DNA of 64,000 nucleotides from Pseudomonadota bacterium (GTDB lineage: Bacteria; Pseudomonadota; Gammaproteobacteria; Steroidobacterales; Steroidobacteraceae), in contig JAFEDS010000016.1 of the NCBI GenBank assembly GCA_018241505.1, positions 620,001 to 684,000 on the forward strand, written 5' to 3'. Every line of letters begins with the position of its first letter. Within the stretch, counting starts at the first letter, position 1. The position numbers were made by a program, and so were the translations under genes. Under the pieces are notes generated by a model that saw only the letters and a list, made by a program, of their open reading frames with translations, was not told the DNA's origin and did not search any database. Positions 1 through 9,461 of this stretch are shown here, piece after piece.

Positions 1-2378
1 GCCGACAACCGCTCCCCCACCATTCTGAGCCCGGCACCGGCGCGGACTTGCCAGTCGCCAAAGACAGGTTGTGTGTAGTCGCCTCGAAGCGAGCCGCTCC
101 ATTTGGGGATATTGGTCAAACGATCACCCGAAAGGCCGCCCACCGAAGGGGCATTCGCCGTGAGCGTCGCTTCGTCGTAGGCGCCCGTGGCCGACAGTGT
201 GAGCCGGTCCGTAACCCGCAACGAGCTGTTCGCTTCTACACCCTGACTTCGCGCCGTGCCGCCATTCGTGAAGAAAGAGAACCCTTCAGTGTTGGTGGCG
301 CTGATTTGAACGTTGCTCCAGTTGATGCGGAAGGCCGCGATGTCGAGCAACGCGCGTCGCTCCATGAACTGCGATTTGAGGCCCGCCTCATAGTTGGTGA
401 GAGTGCTCGACTGATAGCTGGGCGGCACATCCGGCAGTACGACGTTTGGGCCGCCGGGCTGATACCCACTGGCGACTCGCGCATAGAGCATGCTGTCCTT
501 GGAAAAGTGGAAGCTCGACGTACCGCTGTAAGTCCACACGCCCTCGCTGGACGATCCGGGGTTGTCGGCCGGTGCGACAATGGAACCGGATGAAGTCTGC
601 CGGAAGGTCTGCAGGTTCTTCGCGTACCGAACCCCGCCGCCGACATCGAAGCGATCCGTGAAATGAAACGTCAAGTCGCCGAACCCGGCATATTCCTTGT
701 AGGTCGAGGGTATCGACCCGATGAAGAGCGGATCCAGGCTGACGAGGGAAGCTCCGTTCAACTGTTGTGCGGTAAGAAGCTGTTTATTGGCACTGTCCTC
801 GTGTGTATAGAACACGCCCGCGAGCCACTCCAGTCGACTCCCGCTCGGGGAGGTGAGCCTGAATTCCTGTGTGTATTTGCGCAGACCCAACTGGATGAGG
901 AAGGCGGAAAGCCCGGCGGGCTCGCCAAACAAGGGGTACAACTGGCCATACGTTCGGGTCACGTCCTGAGTCTGTGTCGTGAGCGTATCGGCATAACTGG
1001 AGGCCGACACGAAGTCGGCCCAATCCAGATCCCAGTTGACCGTGAGGGACTGATAGGAGATGCGTTTGTAGAACGGTTGCTCGAAGTAGTTGTTGTCCTT
1101 CAGGTCGCCTGCGACCGGCAGGGGAATCGGCTTCGTTGGTGTGAGAGCAATCTCCGCGGAGCCGTTCGCATCGATCCGCTGGTACAACGCGCCCAGTGTG
1201 ACGGAAAGTTTCTCGGCAGGCTGCCACAGGAATGACAGGCGCCCGCTTTGTTGCTTGACGCTGTTCTGATCGCGCGCACCGGTTTGCGCACTGTCAATGT
1301 ATCCGGGAGTCTGCTCCACGGCGTAGCTTGCAACCATGGCCAGCCGATCCTGGACCAGCGGTGCGTTGATCATCGCGCGCGCGCCGCCACCGATCGTGCC
1401 TGCCCCGTTGATACCGAAGCCATCGGCTCCGACACGCACGTGCAACTGCTTGGTGTCCGGCTCTGTCAGGATGTATTTGAGCAGGCCACCCATGGTGCTC
1501 GCGCCATACAGAGTTCCTTGCGGGCCCCGCAGAACCTCCATGCGCTCCACATCATAGGGCAACAGATCCAACGCGAAGTTAGTGTTGCGCGAGTAGCCCG
1601 AGCTGCCGCCCACCGGGGTGTCGTTGATATAAGTTCCAACGGTGGCCCCCGATCCCAGGGGAGCGACACCGCGGATGATTACAGTGGTCTGCCCCGGAGT
1701 ACCGGCGGATACTACCTGGAGGCCCGGAACGTAGGCCCCGACATCGGCCAGTTGCGTGACGTGCAGGTTGTCGAGCAAATCCTTGTTGACGACACTGACC
1801 GACGATGGCACGTCCTGAATGTTCTCGGAGCGCTTCTGCGCCGTGACCACGACCTCATCCAGGCCAATGGCTTCCAAAGCGGGTTTCCCGGGAGCGGGCG
1901 TCGCCTGACTGCCCGTTGTCTGGCCCTTCTGCGTGCGCGCGTTGGAGTTTTCAGGGGGAGCAGAGTTGCCGCCCATCTCTTTCGCCCCGGCAGAAGTTTG
2001 GGTGTCGTTGTAGCTCGACGTTGTTCCGAGCGTTTGTGTCGCAGCGGGGGACTGGCCGTGCGCGGGAGCCACCACAGCCACCGTGTTCTCATCTACAAAC
2101 CGGAACTCGAGACCGGTGCTCGCGAGCAAACGACCTAGCGCGTCAGAGGGTGTAAAGTGTCCGTGAACTCCCGAAGAGGTGACTCCTTTGGCAAGGTCGG
2201 AATCCACGACCACATGCAAGCCGGTCTGTTTGCCGAATTCCGTCAGCGCCAGTCCGACCGGCTGCGCTGCGATATCCAGGGCCACCGGTTTGGCGCCCAC
2301 CTGGGTCGCCGCCCACGACGGCCCGGCGCACAGGGCAATCGCCAACACCGTGGCGTGAAAAGAGCTCAGTCTTGACAT
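1..2378 (-). CDS. TonB-dependent receptor with N-terminal STN signalling domain (3' end cut by window edge)
   Basis: Outer-membrane active-transport receptor of the FecA-like transducer class. Reading the minus strand from the ATG at 2378 gives a signal peptide (MSRLSSFHATVLAIALCAG), then an STN/secretin-like domain at about residues 30-100, a TonB-box and plug start (DEVVVTAQKRSENIQDVP), the plug motif MEVLRGPQGTLYGAS, and a beta-barrel that stays open to base 1. The C-terminal strands lie outside the window. The frame is continuous over the whole stretch. The gene diverges from an ECF sigma/FecR pair starting at 2526; by the FecIRA paradigm, its STN domain would signal to that FecR. The substrate cannot be told from sequence. 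Confidence 0.93.
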   Translation of the reverse strand, partial: MSRLSSFHATVLAIALCAGPSWAATQVGAKPVALDIAAQPVGLALTEFGKQTGLHVVVDSDLAKGVTSSGVHGHFTPSDALGRLLASTGLEFRFVDENTVAVVAPAHGQSPAATQTLGTTSSYNDTQTSAGAKEMGGNSAPPENSNARTQKGQTTGSQATPAPGKPALEAIGLDEVVVTAQKRSENIQDVPSSVSVVNKDLLDNLHVTQLADVGAYVPGLQVVSAGTPGQTTVIIRGVAPLGSGATVGTYINDTPVGGSSGYSRNTNFALDLLPYDVERMEVLRGPQGTLYGASTMGGLLKYILTEPDTKQLHVRVGADGFGINGAGTIGGGARAMINAPLVQDRLAMVASYAVEQTPGYIDSAQTGARDQNSVKQQSGRLSFLWQPAEKLSVTLGALYQRIDANGSAEIALTPTKPIPLPVAGDLKDNNYFEQPFYKRISYQSLTVNWDLDWADFVSASSYADTLTTQTQDVTRTYGQLYPLFGEPAGLSAFLIQLGLRKYTQEFRLTSPSGSRLEWLAGVFYTHEDSANKQLLTAQQLNGASLVSLDPLFIGSIPSTYKEYAGFGDLTFHFTDRFDVGGGVRYAKNLQTFRQTSSGSIVAPADNPGSSSEGVWTYSGTSSFHFSKDSMLYARVASGYQPGGPNVVLPDVPPSYQSSTLTNYEAGLKSQFMERRALLDIAAFRINWSNVQISATNTEGFSFFTNGGTARSQGVEANSSLRVTDRLTLSATGAYDEATLTANAPSVGGLSGDRLTNIPKWSGSLRGDYTQPVFGDWQVRAGAGLRMVGERLS

Positions 2379-2525
2379 GCATTCCCCCGATCGCATCTTG
2401 ATTGGCTTTTCGGGTAAGGGGAACTGGGAGCGGATTTTTGCGTACGAGCCGCAAATATTTTCACCCCGCATACCCAAAAAAACGGCCTGCCGTACCCTTA
2501 CTCCCATAGAGAGGCTGTATTTGTA
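2379..2525. promoter_or_regulatory. Divergent intergenic region between TonB receptor and sigma factor gene
   Basis: This 147-base gap separates the receptor (left, minus) from the sigma factor (right, plus), so promoters for both should lie here. It contains a short perfect dyad, ACGGC-CT-GCCGT at 2482-2493, and an inverted pair GTAAGGG (2414-2420) and CCCTTAC (2495-2501). Their role is unknown. I see no convincing sigma-70 hexamers, which would fit an ECF-type promoter. Confidence 0.4.
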
Positions 2526-3065
2526 GTGAGCACCGACGACAGCGCACCTGAACACCCCCTGCCTCCTCGGGCGATCGAGGAGGCCTATTCGCGCTATAAC
2601 GGTGAGCTTCGGCAATTCTTCCGGCGCCTCTCGCGGCGCTCAGAGACTTCCGACGATCTGGTCCAGGAGGTGTACCTGGAGCTGCTGCGCTACCCCCCGA
2701 GGGAAACCCTCCGCGAGCCGCAAGCCTTCCTCTACAAAATTGCCTGGCACGTGATGAATCGTTTCTACGCGCGTGAACGGCGCGCAGGCGTGCCACTGGA
2801 TGTGGCAACTTTGAAATCCGTCCAGGACGAGGCTGCCGCGGCGCAATGGACGGATGACACTCTCTCGAATCTCGACGCGGAACAAAGGATACTGAGTGTC
2901 TTGAAACAACTTCCTCCACTGTATGGGGCGGCCCTGATTCTCTGGAAGCGAGACGGTCTGCCCTACTCCGAAATCGGCCGGCAATTGGGCATCTCCACGC
3001 ACACGGTGCGTAAGTATCTCACTCGGGCCATGGCGCACGTGAAAAAGGCCAACTGGGATGTTTGA
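2526..3065 (+). CDS. ECF sigma factor, FecI-like
   Basis: RNA polymerase sigma factor of the extracytoplasmic-function class, 179 aa. Region 2 is seen around residues 20-80 (SDDLVQEVYLELLRY, then an AFLYKIAWHVMNRFY segment). Region 4 with its helix-turn-helix lies at about 120-175 (ILSVLKQLPPLYGAALILWKRDGLPYSEI, then GISTHTVRKYLTRAM). The start is a GTG; no better ATG lies upstream. Its stop overlaps the downstream FecR gene by 8 bases, so the two are translationally coupled. Together with the divergent STN receptor it forms a cell-surface signalling unit. Confidence 0.92.
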   Translation: MSTDDSAPEHPLPPRAIEEAYSRYNGELRQFFRRLSRRSETSDDLVQEVYLELLRYPPRETLREPQAFLYKIAWHVMNRFYARERRAGVPLDVATLKSVQDEAAAAQWTDDTLSNLDAEQRILSVLKQLPPLYGAALILWKRDGLPYSEIGRQLGISTHTVRKYLTRAMAHVKKANWDV

Positions 3066-4077
3066 GCGACCCGTGAATGCAACGGACCTGAAGGCAGCCG
3101 AGTGGGTGGTTCGGCTCGAGGATCGGGAGCGAGCCCTGAGCGCTCGCGAACAAGGTGAATTCTTCGCGTGGCTGATGCAATCGGCCGATCACGTGAAAGC
3201 CTTCCTTGGGGTGGCCGACCTGTCACACGTGCTCGACGCGTTCGATCGCGAGCGGCGGCTCGACGTCGAGAAGCTCTTTCTGACGGGCCGCTCTGCGGCA
3301 GTTCCCCTGCGCCCCAATCTTGCGTTCCTCGCAGGTAACCGCGCAAACCAACTGGCCGCCCGCCCCCGGCGGTGGGTGATGCCTCTGGCCCTGTCGGTAG
3401 TGTTGCTGTGCTGCGCCTTCTTTGGCTGGCATAGCTGGAGCGCGTCGAAAGTGTACCGGACCGCCACCGGTGAGCAGCGAACGATACGACTGACCGACGG
3501 TACGGTCGTGACCATGAACACACACTCGAGGATCGCCGTTCGTTTCAGCGAGCAAAATCGACAGGTGGATCTTCTGGAAGGTGAAGCTCTGTTCGCAGTC
3601 GCGCACGAGAGCTCTCGTCCTTTTGTCGTGCAGACGCGCCACGCCAGGATCCGGGCCGTGGGAACTCAATTCAACGTGTATGATCACAGTGGCGAGACCA
3701 CCGTTGCGGTGATTGAAGGCGCCGTGCAGGTGGTACCGGCTGAAAATCCGAGTGTCGTCGGAATGGTGCAGGCCGGCGAGCAGGCGCGAGTGGATCAAAG
3801 CCGCGATCTGCGACGCGAGACACAGGATGTGCGCAATGCTGTTGCCTGGCGGGAGCGTCGCCTGGTGTTCGAGAACGCGAGCCTCGGCGAGGTCATGGCC
3901 GAATTCAATCGATACAACGCAATATTGCTACGCGCCGACGAGTCGCTGGCGGCGGGCAAACACCTGACCGGGGTGTTCAGCGCCGACCAGCCGCAATCGC
4001 TGTTACATTACCTCGAACAGGATCCTGGAATCAGCATCGAACGTGTGGGTGATGAGGTGCGGATCCATCTGAAGTGA
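3058..4077 (+). CDS. FecR-family anti-sigma/sigma-regulator
   Basis: Inner-membrane regulator of the preceding sigma factor, 339 aa. The N-terminal DUF4880-type cytoplasmic domain (AAEWVVRLEDRERALSAREQ) is followed by one transmembrane segment near residues 103-122. The periplasmic FecR domain comes next (TGEQRTIRLTDGTVVTMNTHSRI, and GEALFAVAHESSRPFVV). The C-terminal DUF4974-like STN-fold domain includes FENASLGEVMAEFNRYN. This architecture is typical of FecR proteins that contact the STN domain of a TonB receptor. The gene ends just short of a convergent esterase gene. Confidence 0.92.
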   Translation: MFERPVNATDLKAAEWVVRLEDRERALSAREQGEFFAWLMQSADHVKAFLGVADLSHVLDAFDRERRLDVEKLFLTGRSAAVPLRPNLAFLAGNRANQLAARPRRWVMPLALSVVLLCCAFFGWHSWSASKVYRTATGEQRTIRLTDGTVVTMNTHSRIAVRFSEQNRQVDLLEGEALFAVAHESSRPFVVQTRHARIRAVGTQFNVYDHSGETTVAVIEGAVQVVPAENPSVVGMVQAGEQARVDQSRDLRRETQDVRNAVAWRERRLVFENASLGEVMAEFNRYNAILLRADESLAAGKHLTGVFSADQPQSLLHYLEQDPGISIERVGDEVRIHLK

Positions 4078-4085
4078 GTGAATTC

Positions 4086-5015
4086 TTACCACCCACTCAA
4101 CGCAAAGCGCGCCCCGCGCGCCAAGTAGGCGGGGATCACCGAATTGTGCGTTTCCTCGGGAAACACAACCCACTGCAAATCCAGCCCTTGCGGCTGAAGC
4201 GCCCCCAGCCGCTTCGCCAGCTCTTCCACATTCCCCACCATATTCATGCGCTGAACCTCCGCGTCATAGCGTGGCAGCTTCATGGCCTCAGCGGCACGCC
4301 GCTCTTCCGGATTGATCGTACGTTCCAGCGCGCCGACGGTGAGAAGAAGCCTCCGGTGCGTAACGTCGCGGCTTTGATGTTGGATGAACAGGGGCAATTC
4401 CTGCAGCACGGCACAATCGCCCCACCAGATCGACGGGCTACCGGCCACATATGTCGAAAATGCTTCGGGATGACTGAACAGGACGTGCAGGGCAAACAAC
4501 CCGCCCAGAGAGTGTCCGAACAAGGCCTGTCGCGCCGGATCGATTTTGGCGCGAGCCTGAACGGCCGGCTTCAGCTCGTCCGCGAGGAAATGATAAAACG
4601 CTTCCGCACCCCCTACCGGTCCCCACCCACCCGGCCCTGCCGGCGGCAATCGGGAGATATCGGCCGGCAATGTCAGATCGAAGCGGCGGTTGGCAGTTTC
4701 GGCGGAGCTGGGATAGCCGACTCCTACAATGACGACAGGCCCCAGCAAATTCTCCTGCGCGCGCGTCGTCTGCGTCAGTGTTTCGAAGGCACTGTCAGGG
4801 TCGAGCACATAGAACACAGGATATCCCGCCGGCGGCGGCGGTCGCGAAGGCATTGCCACGGAAATCTCGAACACCCGCCCGCCTTTGGAACGCTGAGTCC
4901 ATTGCTCTGATCGATCCAGGGTCACGGAGCGCACCCGGCTCTGTGTCGGTGGCTGCACGAGCGCGCCCTTCCCAAACGACGGTGCGGCCAGAAACGCGAG
5001 GACGAGCGCGCCCAC
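4086..5015 (-). CDS. Exported IroE/BesA-like alpha/beta-hydrolase (siderophore-esterase family)
   Basis: Putative esterase of the enterochelin-esterase-like (Esterase D/IroE) family, 309 aa. A short hydrophobic N-terminus suggests export. The start is a GTG 17 bases after the stop of the upstream TonB receptor, and no upstream ATG is available in frame. Visible motifs are the strand YPVFYVLDPD, the nucleophile elbow GHSLGG in FGHSLGGLFALHVLF, and a late catalytic His candidate in PEETHNSVIP. The location directly behind an STN TonB receptor suggests periplasmic hydrolysis of the imported ligand, for example an ester or lactone siderophore. The true substrate is inferred only. Confidence 0.85.
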   Translation of the reverse strand: MGALVLAFLAAPSFGKGALVQPPTQSRVRSVTLDRSEQWTQRSKGGRVFEISVAMPSRPPPPAGYPVFYVLDPDSAFETLTQTTRAQENLLGPVVIVGVGYPSSAETANRRFDLTLPADISRLPPAGPGGWGPVGGAEAFYHFLADELKPAVQARAKIDPARQALFGHSLGGLFALHVLFSHPEAFSTYVAGSPSIWWGDCAVLQELPLFIQHQSRDVTHRRLLLTVGALERTINPEERRAAEAMKLPRYDAEVQRMNMVGNVEELAKRLGALQPQGLDLQWVVFPEETHNSVIPAYLARGARFALSGW

Positions 5016-5032
5016 GAAGGTCCGGACGAAGA

Positions 5033-7525
5033 TCAGAAAGACTCCGTCAATGACAGCCCAATGGTCCGAGGCTGGATGTAATTGAACGCAAAAGGCAACG
5101 TCGTGCCAATGCCTCCATTGAGCGCCGCACGCCGATCCGTTACGTTGTTGACGAACAGACTGGCGGTCATGTTTGACAGGCTCAAGCCGAGCCGCAGGTC
5201 GGTCCGTGCATAGGATGGAAGGTCCTGCCGCTCGGTGGAGCTCGTGAAGACCCCCTTGCGGTCGCCAACATAGCTGACCGAACCACCCACCAGCCCCTGC
5301 AGATCGCCGGCAATGGGAAACCGCTGCTCCACCGAAAAATTGCCCGAGAACCGGCTGCTCAGTGGCAGACGGTCGCCGTCACCCCCGACCGCGGTGCTAT
5401 CGGCCGGGAAGCCGCGAGTCAGATGTGCGTCGTTATAGGCAGCCCAGGTCGAGATAGTGAGACCGCGCAGAGGCCGTGACTCCAGTGACAACTCGATACC
5501 CTGGCTCTTCGCCGAACCGGCATTCGTGTAGTACCCCGCGCCACTGCTCGGGTCGACCAGAATCAGTTGAATATCCTTCCAGTCAATGAGATACAGGGAT
5601 GCGTCATACGAGAAGGTCCGGTTCGCGACATCGCCTTTGACCCCGAGCTCATAGTTGTGTGTTTTGTCAGCACCGTAGCCGGCCGGCAGCCCAAACGCCG
5701 CCGCGTTGACATTAGGTCCGCCGGGCCGATAGCCGGAGGCCAGACGCGCATACAGCATCGAATCCGGCGACAGTTTGAATCGCGGCGTCACCAGGTACGT
5801 GAACGAATTGGCCTGGGTGTGGATCGCCGGATAGATCGTGGGGTTGGCACCCAGGAACAGCTCCGCATACGGTCCTCGATACTCGACGAGAGAGTGCTGC
5901 CGGTTCTGGCTCTCGCGGCCGCCGAACTGAACGTCAAAACGGTCGTTGAGATGCCACGTCAGGTCTGTGAACAGCGCGTACTCCTGGAAAAACTGCGGCG
6001 CGCTGTCGAACAGGAACGTGTCGGCAACCGCGCCCGTCGCCGGATCGGTGACCTGCAAGGCCTGCGTGTTGGGCGAGCTCTCATGGTTATAAAACACGCC
6101 GAGCAGCCAGTCGAAGTGAGTGCCGAACTGTGTGGTCAGACGCAGCTCTTCGGTGAACTTGGAGGTTTTGAGGGTCTCGTGCAAGGGCGCGCCGGACAGG
6201 CTGTAGAGCGACTGGAACAGGTCGCCGAATATCGGGCTGTAGTCGATCACATCCGACACGGTGTGGATGTTGTAGCCACTCACTGACACCAGGTCGAAAC
6301 GGCCGAGCTGCGCTTTGACAACAGCCGTGTACACCTGCAGGTGCTCGTCGAAGTAGCCGGTTCCCGCCAGCGCATTTTGTTGCAGATCACCCAGGCCCGG
6401 TTGCGTGAACGCATTCGATGACCCGAACGCAGTCTGGTGTTGCAGGACTGCACTCAGTCGGACGGAAAGCTCATCCGTAGGCTTCCAAAGCGCGGCAATA
6501 CGACCGCCGGCATCGCTGATGCGATTGACTCCACGCGCGCCGAGAGCGGGATCGTCAATATAACCTGGGTCACGGCGCACAAATGCACTGGCTCTGACGC
6601 CAAGAGTGTCGCCCAATGGGATGTTCACAGCGCCGCGCAGGCTGTAGCCCGCACCGTCTCCGTTGTGTATCCCGAGTACGCTACCCTGAACCGTTCCGTT
6701 GACTGTGGTGGTGCTCGGATCGACGGTCACATACTTGATGAGGCCGCCGATGCTGCTCGCGCCATAGAGCGTGCCTTGCGGTCCGCGCAGGACTTCGATG
6801 CTGGCCAGGTCACTCGGATCGATATCGGGCACCTGCAACCCAATGGACCCGGAGGAGCCCAACGGCACATCATCAACCACGATTCCAACCGTAGGATTGC
6901 CGAGTGTCCCGGTCGCTACTCCCCGTATAGTGATGATCGGAGCGCCATTGGAATCACCGGGAGTGACGCTCAAACCCGGCACCCGGGTGAAATAGTCCTG
7001 CAGACGCACCTGATTGCTGTCAATGAGCGAGGCGGCGGCGATCGATGTGACCGGCACCGGTACATCCTGCAGGCGCTCCGCGCGCTTCTGCGCGGTCACA
7101 ATGACTTCCTCGAGCTGCGCTGCATTGGCAAGGCCAGTGCTGGAGCCATCGCTGCGGGTATCGGACAGAGCGGGTTGGGGTTGGTCCAACCGAGTGCGTG
7201 ATGCGGACCCGGTGGCCGGGGTGTTGCGGTCCTTCACAATAAAAACTCCGGATGCACCCTCCTGAAAAGTCAGACCCGTTCCGGTCAGCAGCAACCCCAG
7301 CGCCGCCCGCGGTGTAAAGGTGCCCTTGAGCTCGCTCGCGCTTTTGCCCGCGACTACCTTCTCATCGAAAGCAACCTGCTGGCGGGACTCGCGCGCGAAA
7401 TCGCGTAACGCCGCGCCGAGCGACTGGGAGGGAATGTCGAATGTAAAAGTCTGCTCCTGTGCGAGCACGATCCCCGGTAGCCCGAATGCCAACACCATGG
7501 CGGTGTAAAGTAATCTGCAAAACAT
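5033..7525 (-). CDS. TonB-dependent receptor with STN domain
   Basis: Outer-membrane transducer-type receptor, 830 aa. It has a signal peptide (about residues 1-22, ending IVLAQ), then an STN domain (about 25-100, FDIPSQSLGAALRDFARESRQ). TonB box and plug begin at EEVIVTAQKRAERLQDVP, with the plug motif IEVLRGPQGTLYGASSIGG. The long barrel ends in the expected aromatic residue (GLSLTESF). It is the third gene of a sigma-FecR-receptor-esterase series on the minus strand. Expression probably depends on the sigma factor at 8626-9135. Confidence 0.95.
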   Translation of the reverse strand: MFCRLLYTAMVLAFGLPGIVLAQEQTFTFDIPSQSLGAALRDFARESRQQVAFDEKVVAGKSASELKGTFTPRAALGLLLTGTGLTFQEGASGVFIVKDRNTPATGSASRTRLDQPQPALSDTRSDGSSTGLANAAQLEEVIVTAQKRAERLQDVPVPVTSIAAASLIDSNQVRLQDYFTRVPGLSVTPGDSNGAPIITIRGVATGTLGNPTVGIVVDDVPLGSSGSIGLQVPDIDPSDLASIEVLRGPQGTLYGASSIGGLIKYVTVDPSTTTVNGTVQGSVLGIHNGDGAGYSLRGAVNIPLGDTLGVRASAFVRRDPGYIDDPALGARGVNRISDAGGRIAALWKPTDELSVRLSAVLQHQTAFGSSNAFTQPGLGDLQQNALAGTGYFDEHLQVYTAVVKAQLGRFDLVSVSGYNIHTVSDVIDYSPIFGDLFQSLYSLSGAPLHETLKTSKFTEELRLTTQFGTHFDWLLGVFYNHESSPNTQALQVTDPATGAVADTFLFDSAPQFFQEYALFTDLTWHLNDRFDVQFGGRESQNRQHSLVEYRGPYAELFLGANPTIYPAIHTQANSFTYLVTPRFKLSPDSMLYARLASGYRPGGPNVNAAAFGLPAGYGADKTHNYELGVKGDVANRTFSYDASLYLIDWKDIQLILVDPSSGAGYYTNAGSAKSQGIELSLESRPLRGLTISTWAAYNDAHLTRGFPADSTAVGGDGDRLPLSSRFSGNFSVEQRFPIAGDLQGLVGGSVSYVGDRKGVFTSSTERQDLPSYARTDLRLGLSLSNMTASLFVNNVTDRRAALNGGIGTTLPFAFNYIQPRTIGLSLTESF

Positions 7526-7600
7526 CTCCTGCCCCTCGAGCCGCGCGGCTGCGTTTCCCAGTAAGACGCGCGACGGTCGCGACGGGACACGTGTCCGGGA

Positions 7601-8629
7601 CTATTTCTGAGCTTCGGGCGCCGCGGAAATCAGAACTTGTCCGGGCGCTGCCGTGATGCGAACCGGGCTCAGAACACGCAATCCTTCGATGAACGCCGCC
7701 GTGTCGCCGGTGTTATAGACACCGTTTATGGTAATGGCAGCCGCAGTCGTATCGGTGACCCTGAGCTTCGTCTGCGAGTAACGATTGATACGCTCAACCG
7801 CCCGACTCAGGGGCTCGTTTATGAAACTCAACTGTCCTGCCTCCCATGACTCGGAGCGCGGCAGATCCGCCGGGGCGACGGTTGCGACGGCACCGCCCAC
7901 CGGCGACCATAACTCGTGGCCGGGAGACAGCTCGGTCTCGGAAAGTGACGCCGGCGAGGCCGGGTGCGACTTCTGCACCACCAGGACGCGCCCCTCATAC
8001 AACACCACGTGCAGCCGCTGCTGGACCAACTCAACACTGAATGAAGTCCCCACCGCCACGACCACTTTGTCGCCCACGGTGACATTGAAGGGCCGCAATG
8101 GATCTTTGGCGACGTCGAAGCGCGCCCGACCCGAGATCAGGCGCAGGTCGCGTTGCTGAGGCAGGAAGCGAATCTCCACCCGTGAGGCGGCATCGAGCGA
8201 CAATTGGGAGCCATCGGCCAGCCGTACACTGCGGCGCTCCGCAATACCCGTCTCGAAGACCCAATCGGGCGATCGGTGTACGTGCAAAAACACACCCAAC
8301 AGGCCGAGGATCAGCAGGCAGGCGAGCGCGCCTGCCCAGCGCCACCCCGGAGTGATCCGATCGGTCCAGCGACGCCGATTGACACGCCGCAAGCTCTCGA
8401 GCGCCCGGGATCGGAGTTGAATCAGCTCCGGTTGCTCCGCGGCGTCCTCCACGGATCGCCAGACAGTCACCGCCTCTTCGAGCGCCTTCCGGTGGCGCGG
8501 GTCCGCCATCCAGCATTCGAGCTCGTCCCACTCGGCCGGCTGCAGATGCGCCTCGGCCAACCGCAAACACCAGTCCGCAGCCTGCTCGTCCACCGATCCG
8601 GAATGCCGCTGTTGGTGTAAATCCGTCAT
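7601..8629 (-). CDS. FecR-family sigma regulator
   Basis: Single-pass inner-membrane FecR protein, 342 aa. The N-terminal DUF4880 domain (DEQAADWCLRLAEAHLQPAEWDELECW) is followed by a transmembrane helix near residues 103-122 (WAGALACLLILGLLGVFLHV). The FecR domain shows RRSVRLADGSQLSLDAASRVEI and GRARFDVAKDPLRPFNV. The C-terminal STN-fold segment is INEPLSRAVERINRYSQ. The ATG overlaps the sigma stop by 4 bases (ATGA), so translation is coupled. The cognate receptor is the gene at 5033-7525. Confidence 0.93.
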   Translation of the reverse strand: MTDLHQQRHSGSVDEQAADWCLRLAEAHLQPAEWDELECWMADPRHRKALEEAVTVWRSVEDAAEQPELIQLRSRALESLRRVNRRRWTDRITPGWRWAGALACLLILGLLGVFLHVHRSPDWVFETGIAERRSVRLADGSQLSLDAASRVEIRFLPQQRDLRLISGRARFDVAKDPLRPFNVTVGDKVVVAVGTSFSVELVQQRLHVVLYEGRVLVVQKSHPASPASLSETELSPGHELWSPVGGAVATVAPADLPRSESWEAGQLSFINEPLSRAVERINRYSQTKLRVTDTTAAAITINGVYNTGDTAAFIEGLRVLSPVRITAAPGQVLISAAPEAQK

Positions 8630-9135
8630 TCGGATTCTCTCTTGCGGGCGATCAGGCTCGCCATCGCGCGCATCACGTGCTTTTTGACGGCGCTCTTTGA
8701 AATGCCAAAGCTGTTGGCGATCACATCCATGCTCACTCCCTCCAGCCGATACAGCACGAAGATGGTACGGGTCCGCTCCGGAAGCGTCTCCAGCGCCGCG
8801 ACGATAGAGGACAGCGCGGCCCGGCCGGTGACAATCCGCGCAGGATCCAGGCTGTCAGGTGTTGAATCCTCCAGCCCCGAGCTCATGAGGCGATACTCTT
8901 CACGTACCTTCCAACGCCTGGCACCATCGCGCAGCAGATTCGCCGCGATCTGGAATATGTAGGCATCGCCCAGCGGTGCCTGGGCCGACTCCCTGCAGAT
9001 CAACCGGGCAAAGACCTCCTGCGTGAGGTCTTCGGCCTCCTGGTGATGGCGTACCCGGCGCAGGAAGAAGGACATGAGCGCCGGCCGCCAGCGGCGACTG
9101 AACTGCAAGGGGTCGGATTGAAGGTCTGGCTGCAT
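8626..9135 (-). CDS. ECF sigma factor, FecI-like
   Basis: ECF sigma factor of about 169 aa. Region 2 is at HHQEAEDLTQEVFARLI and YIFQIAANLLRDGARR. Region 4 is at ALETLPERTRTIFVLYRLEG, followed by the helix-turn-helix FGISKSAVKKHVMRAM. The open frame reaches back to 9414, but conserved sequence begins at MQPDLQSDPLQFSRRW, so I place the start at 9135. It is followed with a 4-base overlap by FecR and then by the STN receptor. The long upstream leader contains stable hairpins. Confidence 0.9.
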   Translation of the reverse strand: MQPDLQSDPLQFSRRWRPALMSFFLRRVRHHQEAEDLTQEVFARLICRESAQAPLGDAYIFQIAANLLRDGARRWKVREEYRLMSSGLEDSTPDSLDPARIVTGRAALSSIVAALETLPERTRTIFVLYRLEGVSMDVIANSFGISKSAVKKHVMRAMASLIARKRESE

Positions 9136-9461
9136 CACTGGAGAGTGTAAGACGCACGAATCGCCCCGCGGGACACCTCTTTGAGGCCGTGCACCTTCTT
9201 TACTCTTCCGGCGTGCGGTAATTCGAGCGCGCACGATGGGCCTCCCACTCGCCCAGTCGCGTACTGGGCTGCCGAAGGCCGGATTGTACGAGCACGGGAT
9301 GTCCATTCGCTCCCCGGGATCACAGGCGCCGCGGCAGTAACCACTTTCACGGGGCACCTGTATGAGATTCAATCGGTCCGCAACCTGTGCCCGCTGTCGG
9401 TCAACAGTGTGCACACGAACGGGAAGTCCGAGTGGCTGATTGCGGCGCTATCAGCGCAAGT
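9136..9461 (-). other. 326-base non-coding leader with stable inverted repeats
   Basis: This gap lies between the end of the Asp-box protein gene and the start of the sigma factor, both on the minus strand. It holds a 9-base-pair stem with one G-U pair (arms 9322-9330 and 9353-9361) and a 6-base-pair stem with a 5-base loop (9252-9268). Short open frames exist on both strands, but none resembles a known protein. I compared it by eye with the cobalamin riboswitch and it lacks the conserved B12 box. It may be a structured 5' leader of the sigma mRNA or a gene remnant. Confidence 0.4.

Noticed and set aside
1248-2138. Plus-strand open frame of 296 codons inside the first TonB receptor
   Set aside because: Antisense shadow; the minus strand reads continuously as STN, plug and barrel.
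4074-4910. Plus-strand 278-codon frame opposite the IroE-like esterase
   Set aside because: Arg/Gln-rich shadow; the minus-strand esterase has GHSLGG and family motifs.
9136-9461. Possible cobalamin riboswitch ahead of the sigma/TonB receptor genes
   Set aside because: Some GGTGCC and GTGAAA likeness, but the conserved B12 box and the CCCGCnACTGT segment are absent.
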